Positions 46,601 through 59,984 are shown, numbered from the stretch's first letter. The stretch is DNA of 64,000 nucleotides from Paragonimus skrjabini miyazakii (GCA_014338405.1 JTDE01022132.1:1-64000); one strand, 5' to 3'. Notes: generated by a model from the letters alone, not told the origin. Translations and numbers: made by a program.

Positions 46601-49600
46601 TTAAACACGACGCCCAAACTGTCTGACTTCATTCGTACACAATTTGTTGCGGATATCTTACGAAGGACTGACAGACTGAACTGGAACAAGTTTTTTGCTC
46701 TGTTTGCAACTGACAAGACCGTTAAGATTATTGGAATGTAGACTAATCTGGATGCGGTAAACGAATCATTCAAATATTCACCGATTTAGCTGTTGCGGAT
46801 TCAGATTCATGTCGTTCTACTTTTTGTCGTTTAAGGGTTAGAGTTGGTCGTTTAAGCTTGAATGCAGACTCTTGAGCGATGATGTTCAGCTCTTATGCTA
46901 ATAATCCTTAGTAAGCACCTGTTGTCACATCCTGTTGTGATCGTCCAGATCGACACGCGGGATCGACAACCGAATCAGGAGAGCTTGATAAAACTCAAAG
47001 TTTCCGTCTTGAGAAAAGTAAAAGGAAACTGTAGCCCCGAACGTTAACGCGACTGTCCACGATAATTGCTCTCAAGTCGAATCAAAGGTCAGCTGCAAAA
47101 TGATAGTTTGTTCCGCACAGAAACACGTGCAACAGGGAGAAAATTACACGGAGTATATGTGTATATGTATGTATATGGTATATAGTGACTTACAGCTACT
47201 TTCGAGCCAGAAGATTGAAGGACAGTTTTTAAAAACAGTGGTCAAGATCACTAGGCCACCGACCTAGATGGCAGAATAATGGTCAAGCATGTAAAAAGAC
47301 ACCTCTAAGCTGTTATGAGAATTTTTGTCCATTTTAATTCGAAAAACTCGTCTTCTCTGAGAAACAAGCGATTTCTGTTAGAAAAAATATTCCCTGACAC
47401 ATTGAATTAGATATTTTGTTAAACCACTTTGAATGGAATCCTTGAAGCTTATGAAGTGTACACGCCCACCTCACTGTTGGACGTGTGCGTGTGAGGTTAG
47501 CATCCTGACCACCAGTCCATTGCACCCATCATTTGGCGTAGTCGGGACATGATAGTTGAATGTGAAGACACAATTGTCTATGGACAACCTGTCGGTAGGC
47601 CGACAGTCCAGAGTGCAGATACAGTAACAGCCTTGTTCACTCAAATCAATTATCTCAGGTGATCAGGAATTATCAACTATGGTTAGATACATGACATACC
47701 TTATTGAGTAGTGTTTTAAGTACTAATGAGCAGTTCTCACCCTTATTAGTTCGGCTTGGTAGCTGTCGACTTTTTTGTAGATTATTAGCTTACTTCACTA
47801 TAGCTCATCGACCAGTGATGCTCGCTGAATGTGCTGCGTATTAGCATGTCATTTTCATACTAGCTACTGATAAAACATCACGTTGCATATGCCGTAGGTC
47901 ATGGTAACAATGTAATGGAATGAATGAGGGAAGGTTAATATTTTACAGGTGGGAGAATTCGTGAGGCGATAGTGACCAGTACGCACAAAATACACCAACT
48001 TACACTATTGTTTACTTTCTCGTGAAAACCCTTGAGCAAATGTTTAACAATGATAGCTAATTTTGGTTAACATGCTCGGACCTAGCATGAAAAGCCGTCG
48101 TTTTCAAATCGCCACAATTTTACGTTGATGCGTTTGATTTTTGTTGTCTATTGCCTGGTACATCTTCGCTGAATACTGGTGTTTCTTCGACATTTCCTGT
48201 TTAAACAGTTTGAGATTAGCTGTTGTTTGAACCATTAGTTATGCACTCAAGACTAACCAGTCTACTCATAATAATTAACCAACTAGTAGCCCAGACAGAG
48301 TTTGAACCACTGTTGTCGTGCATTGTGGAATTTTTCTGCAATCACTGAATCGCTTGTCGTTGAACCTTTGCGCGTGCATTCTTCAATCCAGTTTACTGAG
48401 ACAAAACCATGTTTTTTCGTTCCACATAATTCCCCGAACAATATCGAGGGCACCGCCATCTGTCCCTGTCTGACCCTGTTCTCTACGCTGAGCGCTGAAA
48501 ACTGCTGACACATCATCATTTGGCTCCCTAGATCATAGGTTGATATGGGAAAGTTTCATTCAAACGAGAGAAGCGATGATGCACCGAATCAGTTTATACG
48601 CAAGCATCTCATGAGCATTCTGTGATTGTGTAGAGCGGTTTTAAATTGACACCAGCTGCTGTCTGTTCACACAAGACTCACCATAGTTTCGCTTCACATT
48701 GACAGTCTCGGTAAACTTGGTTGTAGTCGAAAATCTCGTTTTGAAAACCAAAGGTTTGTCGACCCACCACGTTCCATTAAACTGCTAAATTTTCTTTTTT
48801 CGAACAGAATTCTAAGTTTGATGGATTTGTAGTGGATCTGGTGGACCGGTGGTATACAGAAAAGTTCATGCAATCCATTCGTACCGTGCAGTAAATAGCA
48901 ACAATTTGCACCATTCATGCCGGGTGAGCGGATGTTAAACCAATACTAGGGACATGTAAAACTTCGTTAGTAATCCTAATCGGTACCCTTTTTATGTCTG
49001 GTAGGAGCGGGTTAACCGATGCTAACTACCCGTGTTGATTTTTTGTGTAATCCTGTTCATACAATACCCGTCAAATTGGCACTTCACATGCAGCGGCCAC
49101 TGGCGTTGTTCAGTTTTTCCGTAAGGACAGCCACTTCCGTCACAGCGCTGCTGTAACCGCATGGATGTATTTGGTGCGTACATCTTATAAAATTGTAGCA
49201 CTGCTCCGAGCTTGCCAACATAACGGTTGGGGAACAAACCATCGCTTGTGACACTTGCACATTCCCTTGAGATAAATCGTGTGCAATCTTTTTAATGAGT
49301 GCCTGCAGGTGTACGCCATGTCGAGTAGCCATCTGAAAGGTCAGTCCATCGGCGTTCTTCGCTTAGACGAATCGACACACAATATTGTACTTCAGCTACT
49401 TTCACTAACCGTGTTGAGCTTTTTGATATAGTCTTATCATAATATCGATCAAATTAACATTGTTAGGGGATACACTTTGATATGAGCAATATGCACAGTG
49501 CTTAGTTAAAACACACCCTATTTTTACAGATAGCATGTTATTAGTAGTGTATTGTTGTAACAAGGTGAAGTATCAGTTTATTCGATATAAGATAGATAAT

Positions 49601-50555
49601 TTTGCCGACACATAGTTGCCTTATCAGTTGTGAATGTGACCCACCTACTCTTGGGTGAACAAAAACGAGTAAGCTCACACTAGCCGAGGGACAGGAATTA
49701 CGTGATAGCATTGAGTCGACAGAACAAAAAGTGTGAAAAACAATCGAATACGTTTTTAACAATGACGGAATAACTAACAGGCAGTTTACGGGACGCAGTG
49801 AATCACCACACCGACCTCCACCAGATGGGTGGTCCGAGAGAACTTTTGAGGTACATTATCACCTACCCTATTTCAATTTCATCGGTTTTTGTTTGTCTAA
49901 TTAATCGCAAAACAGCTACCGTTGTATTTTTAACTAAGTTGCTAATGCTATTTAGGTTGAAGTCAATCATGAACACAGAGGGTGAGTAACACCACTAACA
50001 GTACATACGTGATATGGAAATAACAATTTGTCAGTTATACATGAAAGAGAAGACAATACGTTTAAATTTAACCAACCCCCGAAAGCACAGCGGAAATTAT
50101 TTTAATGCATTGGATTGTTACGAATCACAAAATGAGCCAGTGAACGATTGTCCAATAGGGCGGGAGGATGGTTTAATGTGAGAATGTCTTAATTTGTATG
50201 CTGCATGCTGTTGTACAAGTCCTGGATTTGCATGTCTCATCAGCAGTGCGCCTGAGTCAAGGTACGAACTATTGTGTTCCTGTCGATTATTGATCGGGAC
50301 TTCTCATAACGTGAAGTTGTGTAACCTAGCTTAGGGATTTTTGACTTAGCAGTGTATGTAGTCAACATTCTTGTCAAACTACGAACAAGCTAATGTATGA
50401 GCGGAGTGCGTGAGTGGCACCAACAGTAGAATTGCTGACATAGCTGGACTTGTCAACCGTGACAGGCGTACAATGATTAAACACAGATGATTTTTATGTA
50501 AATGGAATACTGCCCACTATTGATCACAGCTTTTCAACATAAATGCCCCGTAAAA

Positions 50556-50757
50556 GTGTGCCCAGTGTTCTAGTCTCGGCAGTCGCAAGGATATGCATTA
50601 TTGACGAATTCTAATGAGAGCAAAACTCGAGTATAGTGCTTTCTTTCAAAAGGGGCTGACTGCGAAATCTATGAGAATGCATCATCTGCGATCAATTGTG
50701 GGTGATTTTCAGTTTATATAAAAGCCAAACTCCCCTACTACTCATCGGTAACAGCTG
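50556..50757 (+). repeat. tRNA-derived SINE, copy 3, 5'-truncated
   Basis: It begins at the B-box region (gttctagtctcggcagt) and runs through ctctaatgagagcaaaactcgag-type sequence to the common 3' end (aactcccctactactcatc). The A-box half is missing. Confidence 0.85.
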
Positions 50758-52159
50758 ATTCTTTATGTCGCGGTATCGTTTCAAGAACAATGGTTACAAA
50801 CGTCTGACCACGTTGGGACATGAAATACGGTGCCGGTGCAGTGATTATAGTGGGCATGCACATGACAAGATTAACAGGTAGATCCCATACTAAAGTATCA
50901 CTCCAAAAGAACACCTGCGGTGCTGATCAATACTTGTGTGAGCGTACTCGTCACAGTAAAATAATTGGAATACAGCCCTCCTTTCCTCTTAGATTCTGTT
51001 GTCGAACTCGAGGTTTCAAGAGGTTACGGAAAATTGAGTCATCATACCATAATTCTCTGTGGTGGATCACGCGTGGTGAAGTTTTCTGTCAACATAACTT
51101 TTGAATGTTTGGTGTATTTTTTGTAGATCTATCATTTCTTTTTATTCCAGCACATTACTCAACAATACGACCAATTTTATCAACTTCAATTCACAGCTGG
51201 CTGCGAAACCTCGCCTCTTAGTTAGCTTCACCTACCATTCTCAGTTTGAAGTGTCGTTTGTTATATCGCGACACGTTTTTCTATTTAGATACACTTGTCG
51301 ACTTGGCTGAGTCAATGTTTTTCCATATATAGTTCGTGTTTATCACCGTCACCACCACTATATCATGACGCTGTATTGCGTGCACAATTGTGATACCTCC
51401 TCGAAGTTTAACATGACCAGGGCAGTTTCGGATCGGGCGAAGTATCACGCTTACTACTGGTTAGGTGGCGTAGACGCGCCATCCTGGATCTCTGTCATGT
51501 GTCTAGGTCTCATTATTATCATCTTTATTGGGTTAATAACTCATACTGATGCATATTTTATCATTTATTGTCTCGATTTTCTTTGAAGCCGTCCGTTAAC
51601 TGAGGTGGTAAAGTAGCCAACAGTGTTAGAAATAATTTGATCAATAGCCTTTAAACGACACTTACCCATTAAATTTGCATTTACCCTAAACTGTTAGTTA
51701 TGTGTTTGATCAATTTTTGTAACGTCGAACAACCGCTTGATTCGAACAAGCCCTGTTCTTGAGTTCGAAATATAAATGAATTCGTGAATCCTGAGGACAA
51801 TGGGAATCCTTGGATATGGCTCGACATTTACTGTTCCACTTTTTATCATCATCACACTGTTGTGTTTCCTTTCCAGTTTTGTCTCCTTGTCGTCCGGTGA
51901 CGAAGAATAACTCAACTCGATGTAAACATTTATGTCACCGTAAAATTTTCTTGCTTCCGTTGGGTTCTCCTGCATCCATGTCATATATTTCAAATTCAGT
52001 TGGCTGTGGTTTACTTGTGTTGTTCCCTTTGATGTTGGAACGTTCACGACCTGATTGTTGAACTTGGGTACCAAGTGAATTCAGAAACCTTCAGTCCATA
52101 TGGCTAACTTCATCAGTATCTTCCATAATGTCAAATCTGTCTTGTATTTCTATTGTCAG

Positions 52160-52264
52160 ATCAATTCGGAAGCTGCCTTCCATCCGATCGATGAGTACAT
52201 GCTTCATGTAGAGCGACGATTCCGGTTTTGGCAATCTCAACAGCAAATGATGTCTAGGACTGAT
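52160..52264 (+). CDS. FUT8: FUT8 exon: helix after the HVRRTDK motif
   Basis: Acceptor tgtatttctattgtcag ends at 52159; donor ACTGAT|GTAAGT at 52265. The 105 bp give exactly 35 codons in phase 0 on both sides: INSEAAFHPIDEYMLHVERR then FRFWQSQQQMMSRTD. Human FUT8 has [21 protein letters not shown] at the same place, directly after TDK. With this exon the joined reading frame reaches 394 codons without a stop. The next part expected (human RVYLATDDPS, then the fucosyltransferase fold end and the SH3 domain, roughly 190 residues) is not seen before 64000, so the next intron exceeds 11.7 kb or a conserved exon was missed. Confidence 0.95.
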
Positions 52265-53669
52265 GTAAGTCTAATGACATTCGATTATGTTATCCGTTAC
52301 ACTAATCCGTACACATACACGACCGTTTTCCACATTTCATGCGTTTTCTTGCTTCCATATACTCGCTCTGACCCATCGTTTTAAGTGACGCAACACATGC
52401 AACATATTTCCGTTTTGTCATTACAGTTGGTGGTGGTTCACCCATCACTGTCCGCAAATTCGTTCACATGCATCGTCTTGGCGTTCACTAATTTTCCGTG
52501 ACAGTTAAAGTTGTATCTAACCTATACTCTGCAAATTTTTCTCCACCACTTAACATGTAATATCACATACGGGCCAGTGCTGTCAGGTTGCCCTAACCCA
52601 ACCAGAAGTAATGGCATCAGCCCGGCTTGAAACCCTCACTGTGCGATCGCTTGTCCAGTATTGTTGCCACTAGGTTGCATCGAGGTCCAAGCGCTTAAGC
52701 CACGTATGGTATCTTAACGTGCCAACGATGGCAACGCCATTGTGTGTTCTGTCAACAACCATGCAGATAAGCCTACCTTTTTGTATTGTTCTGAAGCCAA
52801 TAGCACTCGTCTGCGTTCATACACTTTTGATCTGCAGTACATTCAGCAACTCGCACTCTATCAGTGCGAGTAAACTAGCCACGCCATAGACAATTAATCA
52901 TAAACGCGCAATCTAATCGCAATCTAATGGATGAGCCGCGGATAGGTGGCCAGGGACCTGAGCGGCCATTTAGTCAACGCGTTTCCGGACGACCTGACCG
53001 TAAGGCGGCATTGCAACTCGCTGATGAATCAGACGGGAGATTTGATTATTGTGGCTGTCATGAGTTAATCAGTTAGATACATAATCGCGTAGAAAAAACT
53101 AGTGTTGTACACGTATATGGCAGCACTGAAGTAGATACAGTAGGGTTAGTTGTCTGTAGAAATTGAGCATCATACAAGCGGAGCAACGATAATAGTCGTA
53201 AATCCGAAAAGTGAAAGGCTGTTTTGCAAGATTTGTCTTTCATCTGATCTACGGGTCTTAGGAGGTTACCCATCAGTAAAACTATTAGAAATCGATGGCG
53301 TGCCAATTCATACTAAGTCAAAAGTGCCGACGTGAAGGATGGCACATTTAGTCCTCTGCTACTACTTCATTACCACTACGTCATTTTGGGACTACACCCT
53401 ACACCGTTAGTCTAGCGTCGTCACTGACGCCTTGAAACGTTTTATATCTGCCTTATCGGTTGCTCATATGCTGCTACAATTCGAAACTGGTAATGAGGCA
53501 TCAGTGAATATTTTGACCCTTCTATTCAAAATAATCCACACAACCAAATCCTTTACTACTCATCAGTAATCAAAATGTCACTCAACAAATTTAATGATTC
53601 CTGTGATTTCAACTTGGAAAGAAGCTTTAGTCATTATAGCATCGACCGGAGCCTACAGGACAGTTACTA

Positions 53670-53816
53670 CCTTTTATTGAGACAAGCGGGCAATCTGAGC
53701 ATTAAGCACAGACAAATGTGACTGAGGTCAATGTCGCACTTGTCATCACGGTTGTTTCATGAAAGCTTGATCCGTGTCGTTGTCCGGCCTCGACAAGGAT
53801 ACGCACTACTAACGCG
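53670..53816 (+). repeat. tRNA-derived SINE, diverged copy 4
   Basis: gaggtcaatgtcgcacttg, cacggttgtttcatgaaag, cgacaaggatacgcactactaacg align in order with the tRNA-like head of the family. It stops where the LINE tail at 53819 begins. Confidence 0.7.
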
Positions 53817-53818
53817 CA

Positions 53819-53994
53819 CCTTGATTTCGATTGTTTGAATATAGAAGTGGATATTTTTTAGTAGTTAGATCTCTTCCCCTCCTCTTCTTTTTTCTTCTCT
53901 CTCCTTAACCATGGTTAGCTTTTCTTTTTCGTGTTTGTGTGTCGGTTAAGCATCAGTGTGAACCACTAATGTACCACTATCTGTGATGATGATG
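53819..53994 (+). mobile_element. LINE 3' tail, copy C (severely 5'-truncated)
   Basis: Matches only the 3' untranslated end of copies A and B: ttgatttcgattgtttgaat, attttttagtagttagat, a pyrimidine tract, ggttaagcatcagtgtgaac, and a gatgatgatg tail at 53984-53994. No coding sequence remains. Confidence 0.82.
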
Positions 53995-54947
53995 TCAGCC
54001 AAGTATGTAGATATACAGTTTATGTCCCATTGTGATGCGTCAGTTCAGATTAGGGTCTACAGGAATTGCGAGACATTTCATTCGGATGTGGCATTCGTCG
54101 AGGTTGCCCAGTTCACTCGTTCTTTTACTGATAAGTAGTTTGGCAGATTTGATAATTTAGAAGAGACCGAGTTGCTAAACATTTTGCGTTCAGGTGGATT
54201 CGAACACTAATAAGTTAGGAATTACAAGTAGTGTTCGCCATTTAGGTTGCGATCAACGTGATCGACTCAGCTTTTGTCGGATATTATCTGGGGATATGGT
54301 GGTTAATCGGATTCTGCAGTGAGAATATTACTGTATGGCACAGTTGTTTGTGAAATATTTGCAAACGCGTTCAAGTGTACATCAGATTGCTGTGTTACTA
54401 CAACGGTTGAAAACGACCATCTATTGCTTCCTAGTAGGCACCACATGGGGTAGCAAAGGCCAATAAAGGTGGATGCCGTGGAGCTCTTTGGTAACGAGAT
54501 AGATGTCAAAACATCTAGTTCAGATCCCGCAGATCCGGAGTGTGACGGAAAATTAAATTGACTCTTAGTTTGAACGTTTTGGGGAAAATTCACAACCCTC
54601 TACGAAACTCTGCTAACGTAACGTGCCCTCTCACGGGAAGCATCATATTCAACGGCAGTTGGATTAGACTGTAGGTCGTGTTTTGCACTCACCTGTCAAG
54701 TGTTGTGATGCTTAATGGTTTGGAACATTACACCTGAATGTATGGAGGTACTGTTGATATGACCCTCGAATGGGCGATGTATATATTTTGCCCAACGAAA
54801 CGGCTATAAGCATTCAATGAGAATTTGAACTGCGCTTGCAGTGCAGCAAACTTAACTCACCTAGCAACCTAGCAAATCGGTAGTTGGTAACAACACCTCA
54901 GAGAGCCTTCTGATAGCGCTCGTTACAAATAAATATCTCACCTTGGT

Positions 54948-55130
54948 ATGGCAATGCAACAATACTCACATTATACTAAACGTTTCCCTAGAACTCAAAT
55001 TTTAAAGAGGCCCTCTTACAATCCAGATCTCAACCACATTCGTGAACCTCTGGAAACCACCTTCCGGACAAGTTTACAAAGACTCAAGGTCTGTCCCTCA
55101 TTTGCTTGCTCGCTGAGTGTCCTGCCATAA
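54948..55130 (+). pseudogene. possible Tc1/mariner transposase C-terminal remnant
   Basis: A 60-codon + frame contains RPSYNPDLNHIREPLETTF, which resembles the PSYSPDLNPIENLW block at the third catalytic position of Tc1/mariner transposases, preceded by a short basic stretch (TKRFPRTQILK). The expected Asn-Pro-Ile-Glu is altered to Asn-His-Ile-Arg. No terminal inverted repeats or upstream catalytic Asp segments were found, and the frame closes after 60 codons. If correct it is a small dead fragment; with so short a match chance similarity is possible. Confidence 0.45.
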
Positions 55131-56485
55131 AAACGAAATTATTTAGTATCTGGTATCTTTAAGTTCCATGTTTTGACCGAAATGACATAAATGCACCGTT
55201 CCAGCGCCTTTTGTAATAAAACAATCCCGAATATCACAAGTCTTGTCATGTCTGTTGTTCTGTGACTGCGAGTAATATTTTTGTAGTATTTTTCAAGTGT
55301 TCTGACTACTGCTGATCTCGGGTAATTTTATACAAACAATGATTGTCCTAGACTGGGCATTGTGTAAAATATGTCGAAATGCGGGGTATTCTTAAAGATT
55401 TGTTGTTGGGTGTATGCTTCAATACAGGACCGTCAATCTTAGCTAATCTGAGTCAGTACTAGCCAAACTATGCAAGTCTGGACGATTCTGATGACAAGTT
55501 TTGATGGTGTTGAAGGTGAGTGAATACCGTGCACCCTTGGAATCAACGGGGTTGTATAAGAACATTTCTCGGTGGACACTTAAAAATGAGGACTGGGGTT
55601 GAGTGTCGAGTGTTCTCTGAGATAACGACGATGATCCTCTGTTTTTTAATGGACACTGGACAAACTGTGCCTGCTTTCAGTGTTTGTATACACATCGCAG
55701 CAGCGTTTGTTCAACAAATCCACAAACTCCAAGCACTGAAGAAGCATTCCATTTTCAGGTCAAATCCATCGGAACCTGAAGCTTGATTGGATCATAAGGA
55801 ACAACATGTGACGTAATCGAGTCGTCGAGGGTATGTTGACTGACAAATCGGAGTTCATTCTGTAGCATCAAAATGGGAGACTCATAGTTTAAGAACCAAG
55901 GTGTCAGTCATTTATTAGGCAGCTCATGTTTCTTGTTACTCGGGTTGACGAAAATTCCATAACTTCGTGAGGAACAGTCCGGATGAATGGGAGGAGTGAT
56001 TTTGTGAGGTTGAACAAGTGTGTCCATGAAAATACGTGTCACGTTGTCTGGGAATCTCATTTGTTGCACTGGGATATTAGGACAGGTTAGTGGCTTTTGC
56101 AGGCTGATGGTTATACGTCTTTTAGTTTTACAGTACAAAACAAACCACTGAATTTCTGCCCTTCCCGGCCATTACTTTCACTACAAAAGTCTACCGATCA
56201 TCTTGACTACCTTCTTTTTTTTCTTTTTATACTTATACCACACCATTCTATAGCCGTCTATGGCTCACGATTTACTACTTTCCTAACAGGATAAGATCAA
56301 GCTTACTATTACGTTTACTTCTGTTCAGTCAGTCGGTACACAAGCTGAGAAGTACTGTGTCCTTGCTTCACCGAGAATGGCCATGTCACATCGATTCGCT
56401 TTTGTTCCACACGGTTTTTTGCCACAGGCGACTGAGCGAGGCGATGCCAATAAGAATGGAGCTACGAATCGTGCACCGATGCCGT

Positions 56486-56806
56486 TGTTGTGACCACAAA
56501 AGACGCTTTGTCTAAGAATTCGCTTATTGCGCAAACTCCCGTACAGATCATGTCAAAAATTAAGTCACAAAGCGCACGCTCGTTTGCACGGCAGACATGC
56601 ATTCACATACATCGGGTGACAGTACGTTGTCATTCGCCTTGGTGGAAGTTCTCACACCACACGTATACACTATACCGATAGTCCCTTCTTGTCCGTCGTC
56701 GTCCTGGCGTTCGGAGCTTGCCCTTTTGTTCCTGAATGTCGCCTGTGTATAGCATACTACTTGTGAGTAGTATACCGTTCACAACGAAACTGCCTGTCAT
56801 ACAACA
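56486..56806 (-). repeat. solo LTR, copy 1
   Basis: Matches 62468-62777 over its full length. On the reverse strand it begins TGTTGTATGACAGGCAG and ends GTGGTCACAACA, the TG...CA form of an LTR. No internal element sequence or second LTR adjoins it. The flanking tetranucleotides are ccgt and cctt, so a target duplication is not intact. An internal hairpin lies at 56750-56777. Confidence 0.75.
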
Positions 56807-57187
56807 CCTTTGCCTGGTTCACGCTTTGTCTTGACGGCGAACGTGACTACTGTGAGCACATACGAAAGTCATGTGATTTAATCTTGGGCACACAACTGCT
56901 TTCTTGCTGTTTACATTTTGCATCGCAAAAGCGATATTCAACTCACTCTATGGAGTACAGTACATTCACGTTAGAAACTAAGGTAACAGGCGCGAGAGAT
57001 TACAAGTGGGTGGTTTAATTTTATGCAGCTTTCAGAGTTTCTGCTTTCTTAGTATGTCAAATAATAAGGTAAACCGAACCGATTCATTGTGGACTTGACT
57101 CCTAAGTATTGTCGGTTGGTAAATCAACCCTGTGAAGCACGAAACACCATATCGAATAATCTAGCCTCATAACTTTCTGTAAGGTTT

Positions 57188-57345
57188 ATTAGTGAATAGT
57201 GGGGGATTTTGGTTGGTGTAGACTGAACACCACCCATAATTGGTCGCATCACCCCGATCACCTTGAGAGTATATGTTAAGTGTCCTGTCAACTCCAATCG
57301 ATGACCCCACGACTCGAACTTCTCTCCAATTTGAAATCACAGAAA
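57188..57345 (-). repeat. SINE copy 5 with the tRNA-like body deleted
   Basis: The 3' end (gggggattttggttgg, gaacaccacccataattgg) is joined near 57255 directly to the 5' extension (cctgtcaactccaatcgatg). The A/B-box part and the middle are missing. Confidence 0.7.
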
Positions 57346-57399
57346 TCGACTAACTTGTTAAGTGATACTTTAACTACTGGGTGGTGATATGGAATTTTG

Positions 57400-57625
57400 A
57401 TTGGGCAATGTGAACACTACTCACAAGCGAATGTGGTTGTGCGTTTGTATGTGGTAGTTCAATCGTCGTTAATGCTTCATGAAATGACGATCGTAATGCT
57501 AATTCCGGCCGTGCCGACGAACGTTAACAAGGGTGAAACTCGAGTCTTTTCGAAAGGAGGCTGAATGACTAATTCTCAGGAATGCGGGGGTTGTGATCAA
57601 TGATGAGTGTTGTTCAACTCGAAGC
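57400..57625 (+). repeat. tRNA-derived SINE, diverged copy 6
   Basis: actcacaagcgaatgtggttg and gtatgtggtagttcaatcg match the 5' extension; gaaactcgagtcttttcgaaagg and ggttgtgatcaatgatgagtg match the body. The A-box part is poorly preserved. Confidence 0.6.
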
Positions 57626-59984
57626 TACGTTAGTCGTAAAAGTCATGATTTCCTATCTGACCTTGATACCTTTAGTGAAGTTTGCATAAAAAACTGCTTG
57701 TAATGGTGTTTCCGTCATTCACGCACAAGGCTGATAAAATCCGCTGAATTTGCGCCTAAACTTGAAACAGAAATAAGTACTGTAAGTGCTCACTCGTCGA
57801 TGTTTTCATTCGCGTTCTGTTGGAATGACATGACCAGCTCATCATACACGCACAGAATGAACTACTTCACATTAAACCACCCTATTGGATGGCGGTCGCA
57901 TTCTGAGACAGACATGGGCATTACGTTGAAAGTGTCTGGATGCATTTTTTGCATGCGCAGTCTTCCATAACGATAAACCATAAGGAGTTCCGGTCTCTCT
58001 GTGCTGATAAGTCGACTCTACGTAATTTGATACCGCAAGCAGCGCTCTACCGTTCAGTCCCTTCTTGCTTGTCCATGTCCCTCCTTCAAGTACATGTATG
58101 GGTAAAGGTCCTATGCCATTCGGATGTCACAATGTTCGTATGAAGGTAAAAATCCACCAAGTTTACCCAGTGTATAACCGGAAAGAAAAGGTTTCCATCC
58201 TGTTGTCCTCAGAAGTCGCCGACCTTCTGGGCTATTAGCAAGTTCAGGAACGCTTGAAACTGTCATGCTGTTGCAAAGAGGTCATGCACGAACACAGTTT
58301 ATTTGTCAAATTCCCCACTTCCCTGAACACTACATGCCAACTGTTTCCTCCAATTGATTTTGTTTCGTGATTGTCATCATTGCAGAGTGTTAAATGTGCA
58401 CAGACGTATGAAGAATTTTTCTCTATCTGGAGGTTTTGTACATTGAACAGTACGACTGTGTATTTCGTGAGTAATTTTACAGGTCCATGCTAACCCGACC
58501 ATGCTGGTCTGATTGAATTATGAGGCAATGTTAGCAGTTGATCATTAACACTCTGTCTAGTGTTTCCTGTACAGTGCATATATTTAGGAGGCGGCCCTAG
58601 GTGTAGTTCAGTAGGGTAATCAAAATCAGAACAAAAGGCCTTAGTGAATGGTCAGTGCATGCGGTGGTGTAATATGCTACTAAAACCGATGCCAATTTTT
58701 TGTGATAAGCCGATAGAAATTTACGTTGTCAACAATAGAACGACGGGACAGTGTGTAAGTCTGGTGTGACAGCCTCGTCAGTTTGGTTTAATCCATCTTT
58801 TCATCACAAAGACCTTCATTCATTTTTCCGCATGAAATTAAATAACCAAACAGTCGTATCATTAAGTAGCTAACAACAAGAATCAACCGGTGGTTAAAAC
58901 CGAGTCAAAATCAGATGAGCGTGTTAGACAATCCGCTTGAGTACAGATTTCGATGGACACAACGGAGCGTAAGCGGTACCGATTATTCGTTTGTCTTATT
59001 TACAATGACAATTGGTTTGACTAAAAAGTTGTGCGGTGGGTGCCGCCGCACACCTCAACAGTCAGGTGGAATAACCTGGATAGAGAAAACTGTCAAAGAA
59101 ACATAAAAATGAATAAACCAAGGCCATTGAGAACAGCTGAAGGTGTGACTGTCACACACTGTTGAAACAAGTATCAACTTGACAACTTCGTCGTTGTAGG
59201 AGCATTGAGTTTGGAGCAACTATCATACAGAACATACTGACCTGAATTTCGGTCAAACTCGAGACGATCCTACTTAACAACAGCATAAGTAAGGTGAATA
59301 TAAACGGAGTCGTTGGCATCAGCCAAATAATCATTAGGGTAACTTCACTGTTAGTGTTACCCACAAATCAGGGCATTAACACCTCTTATGATTTCAGCTT
59401 CTCGTCGACAACCACCTGAGCTAATTTAATATAGCTTGTTTTGTTAATGGCGTGCGTTTTTATAAAAAACATTTGGACCCCGAATATAACATGGATACGT
59501 CCGCACATCTGGAACACACACAAGGTCCCCCCACAGTGATTCGGATTTCGGATGGAATCGGTTGGCACTTTCACGTGTTTCACTATCGATCGATCTATTG
59601 GCTAGCGATTCCAAATTTGTATAGCGCGGCGACTGTGAAAACGTATTACGGATTGATATTTTCGACTGGACGCCTACCATTTATTGTGCGTGTAGTCCCT
59701 TGATTCTGCTTGTTTGACTGACCGGCTGTTATTCAGCGGATGTAGCCATTTGTTTACATTCGTTCTCTCAGGGGTGGACATTTTTGATACTTCGTAGTTC
59801 TCGTATGATGCGGTAGGTATGTACCAAGTCTGCGCAGAATGTTATGTTCGATAAGTTCGAGGTTTTAACAACAGAAATGAATCTGTTACTTTCATGCCAA
59901 AACAAGCAGGCATAATGACGTATCAGTCGTTCTAGTGTTAATGAACCATGTTGTATGCCACATTGTTTGACTAATGAAGTTGAT

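Larger units (their letters stand above)
46167..52159 (+). other. FUT8 intron, 6.0 kb
   Basis: It contains the hammerhead-like repeat at 46463-46600, a TA-rich tract around 47155-47182 and a SINE copy at 50556-50757. Unrecognised reverse-strand ORFs include 51694-52074 (126 codons), 48283-48519 and 49084-49332. The 48283 ORF has a short VRQG...PSILF segment loosely like a reverse-transcriptase motif, too little to call. Confidence 0.55.

Noticed and set aside
48283..48519. Reverse-transcriptase fragment suggested by VRQG...PSILF
   Set aside because: Only a few residues fit, with no flanking motif. Below the level at which a feature can be supported.
51694..52074. A 126-codon reverse-strand ORF in a FUT8 intron
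   Set aside because: No recognisable domain, no splice context, and it runs against the host gene; treated as chance.
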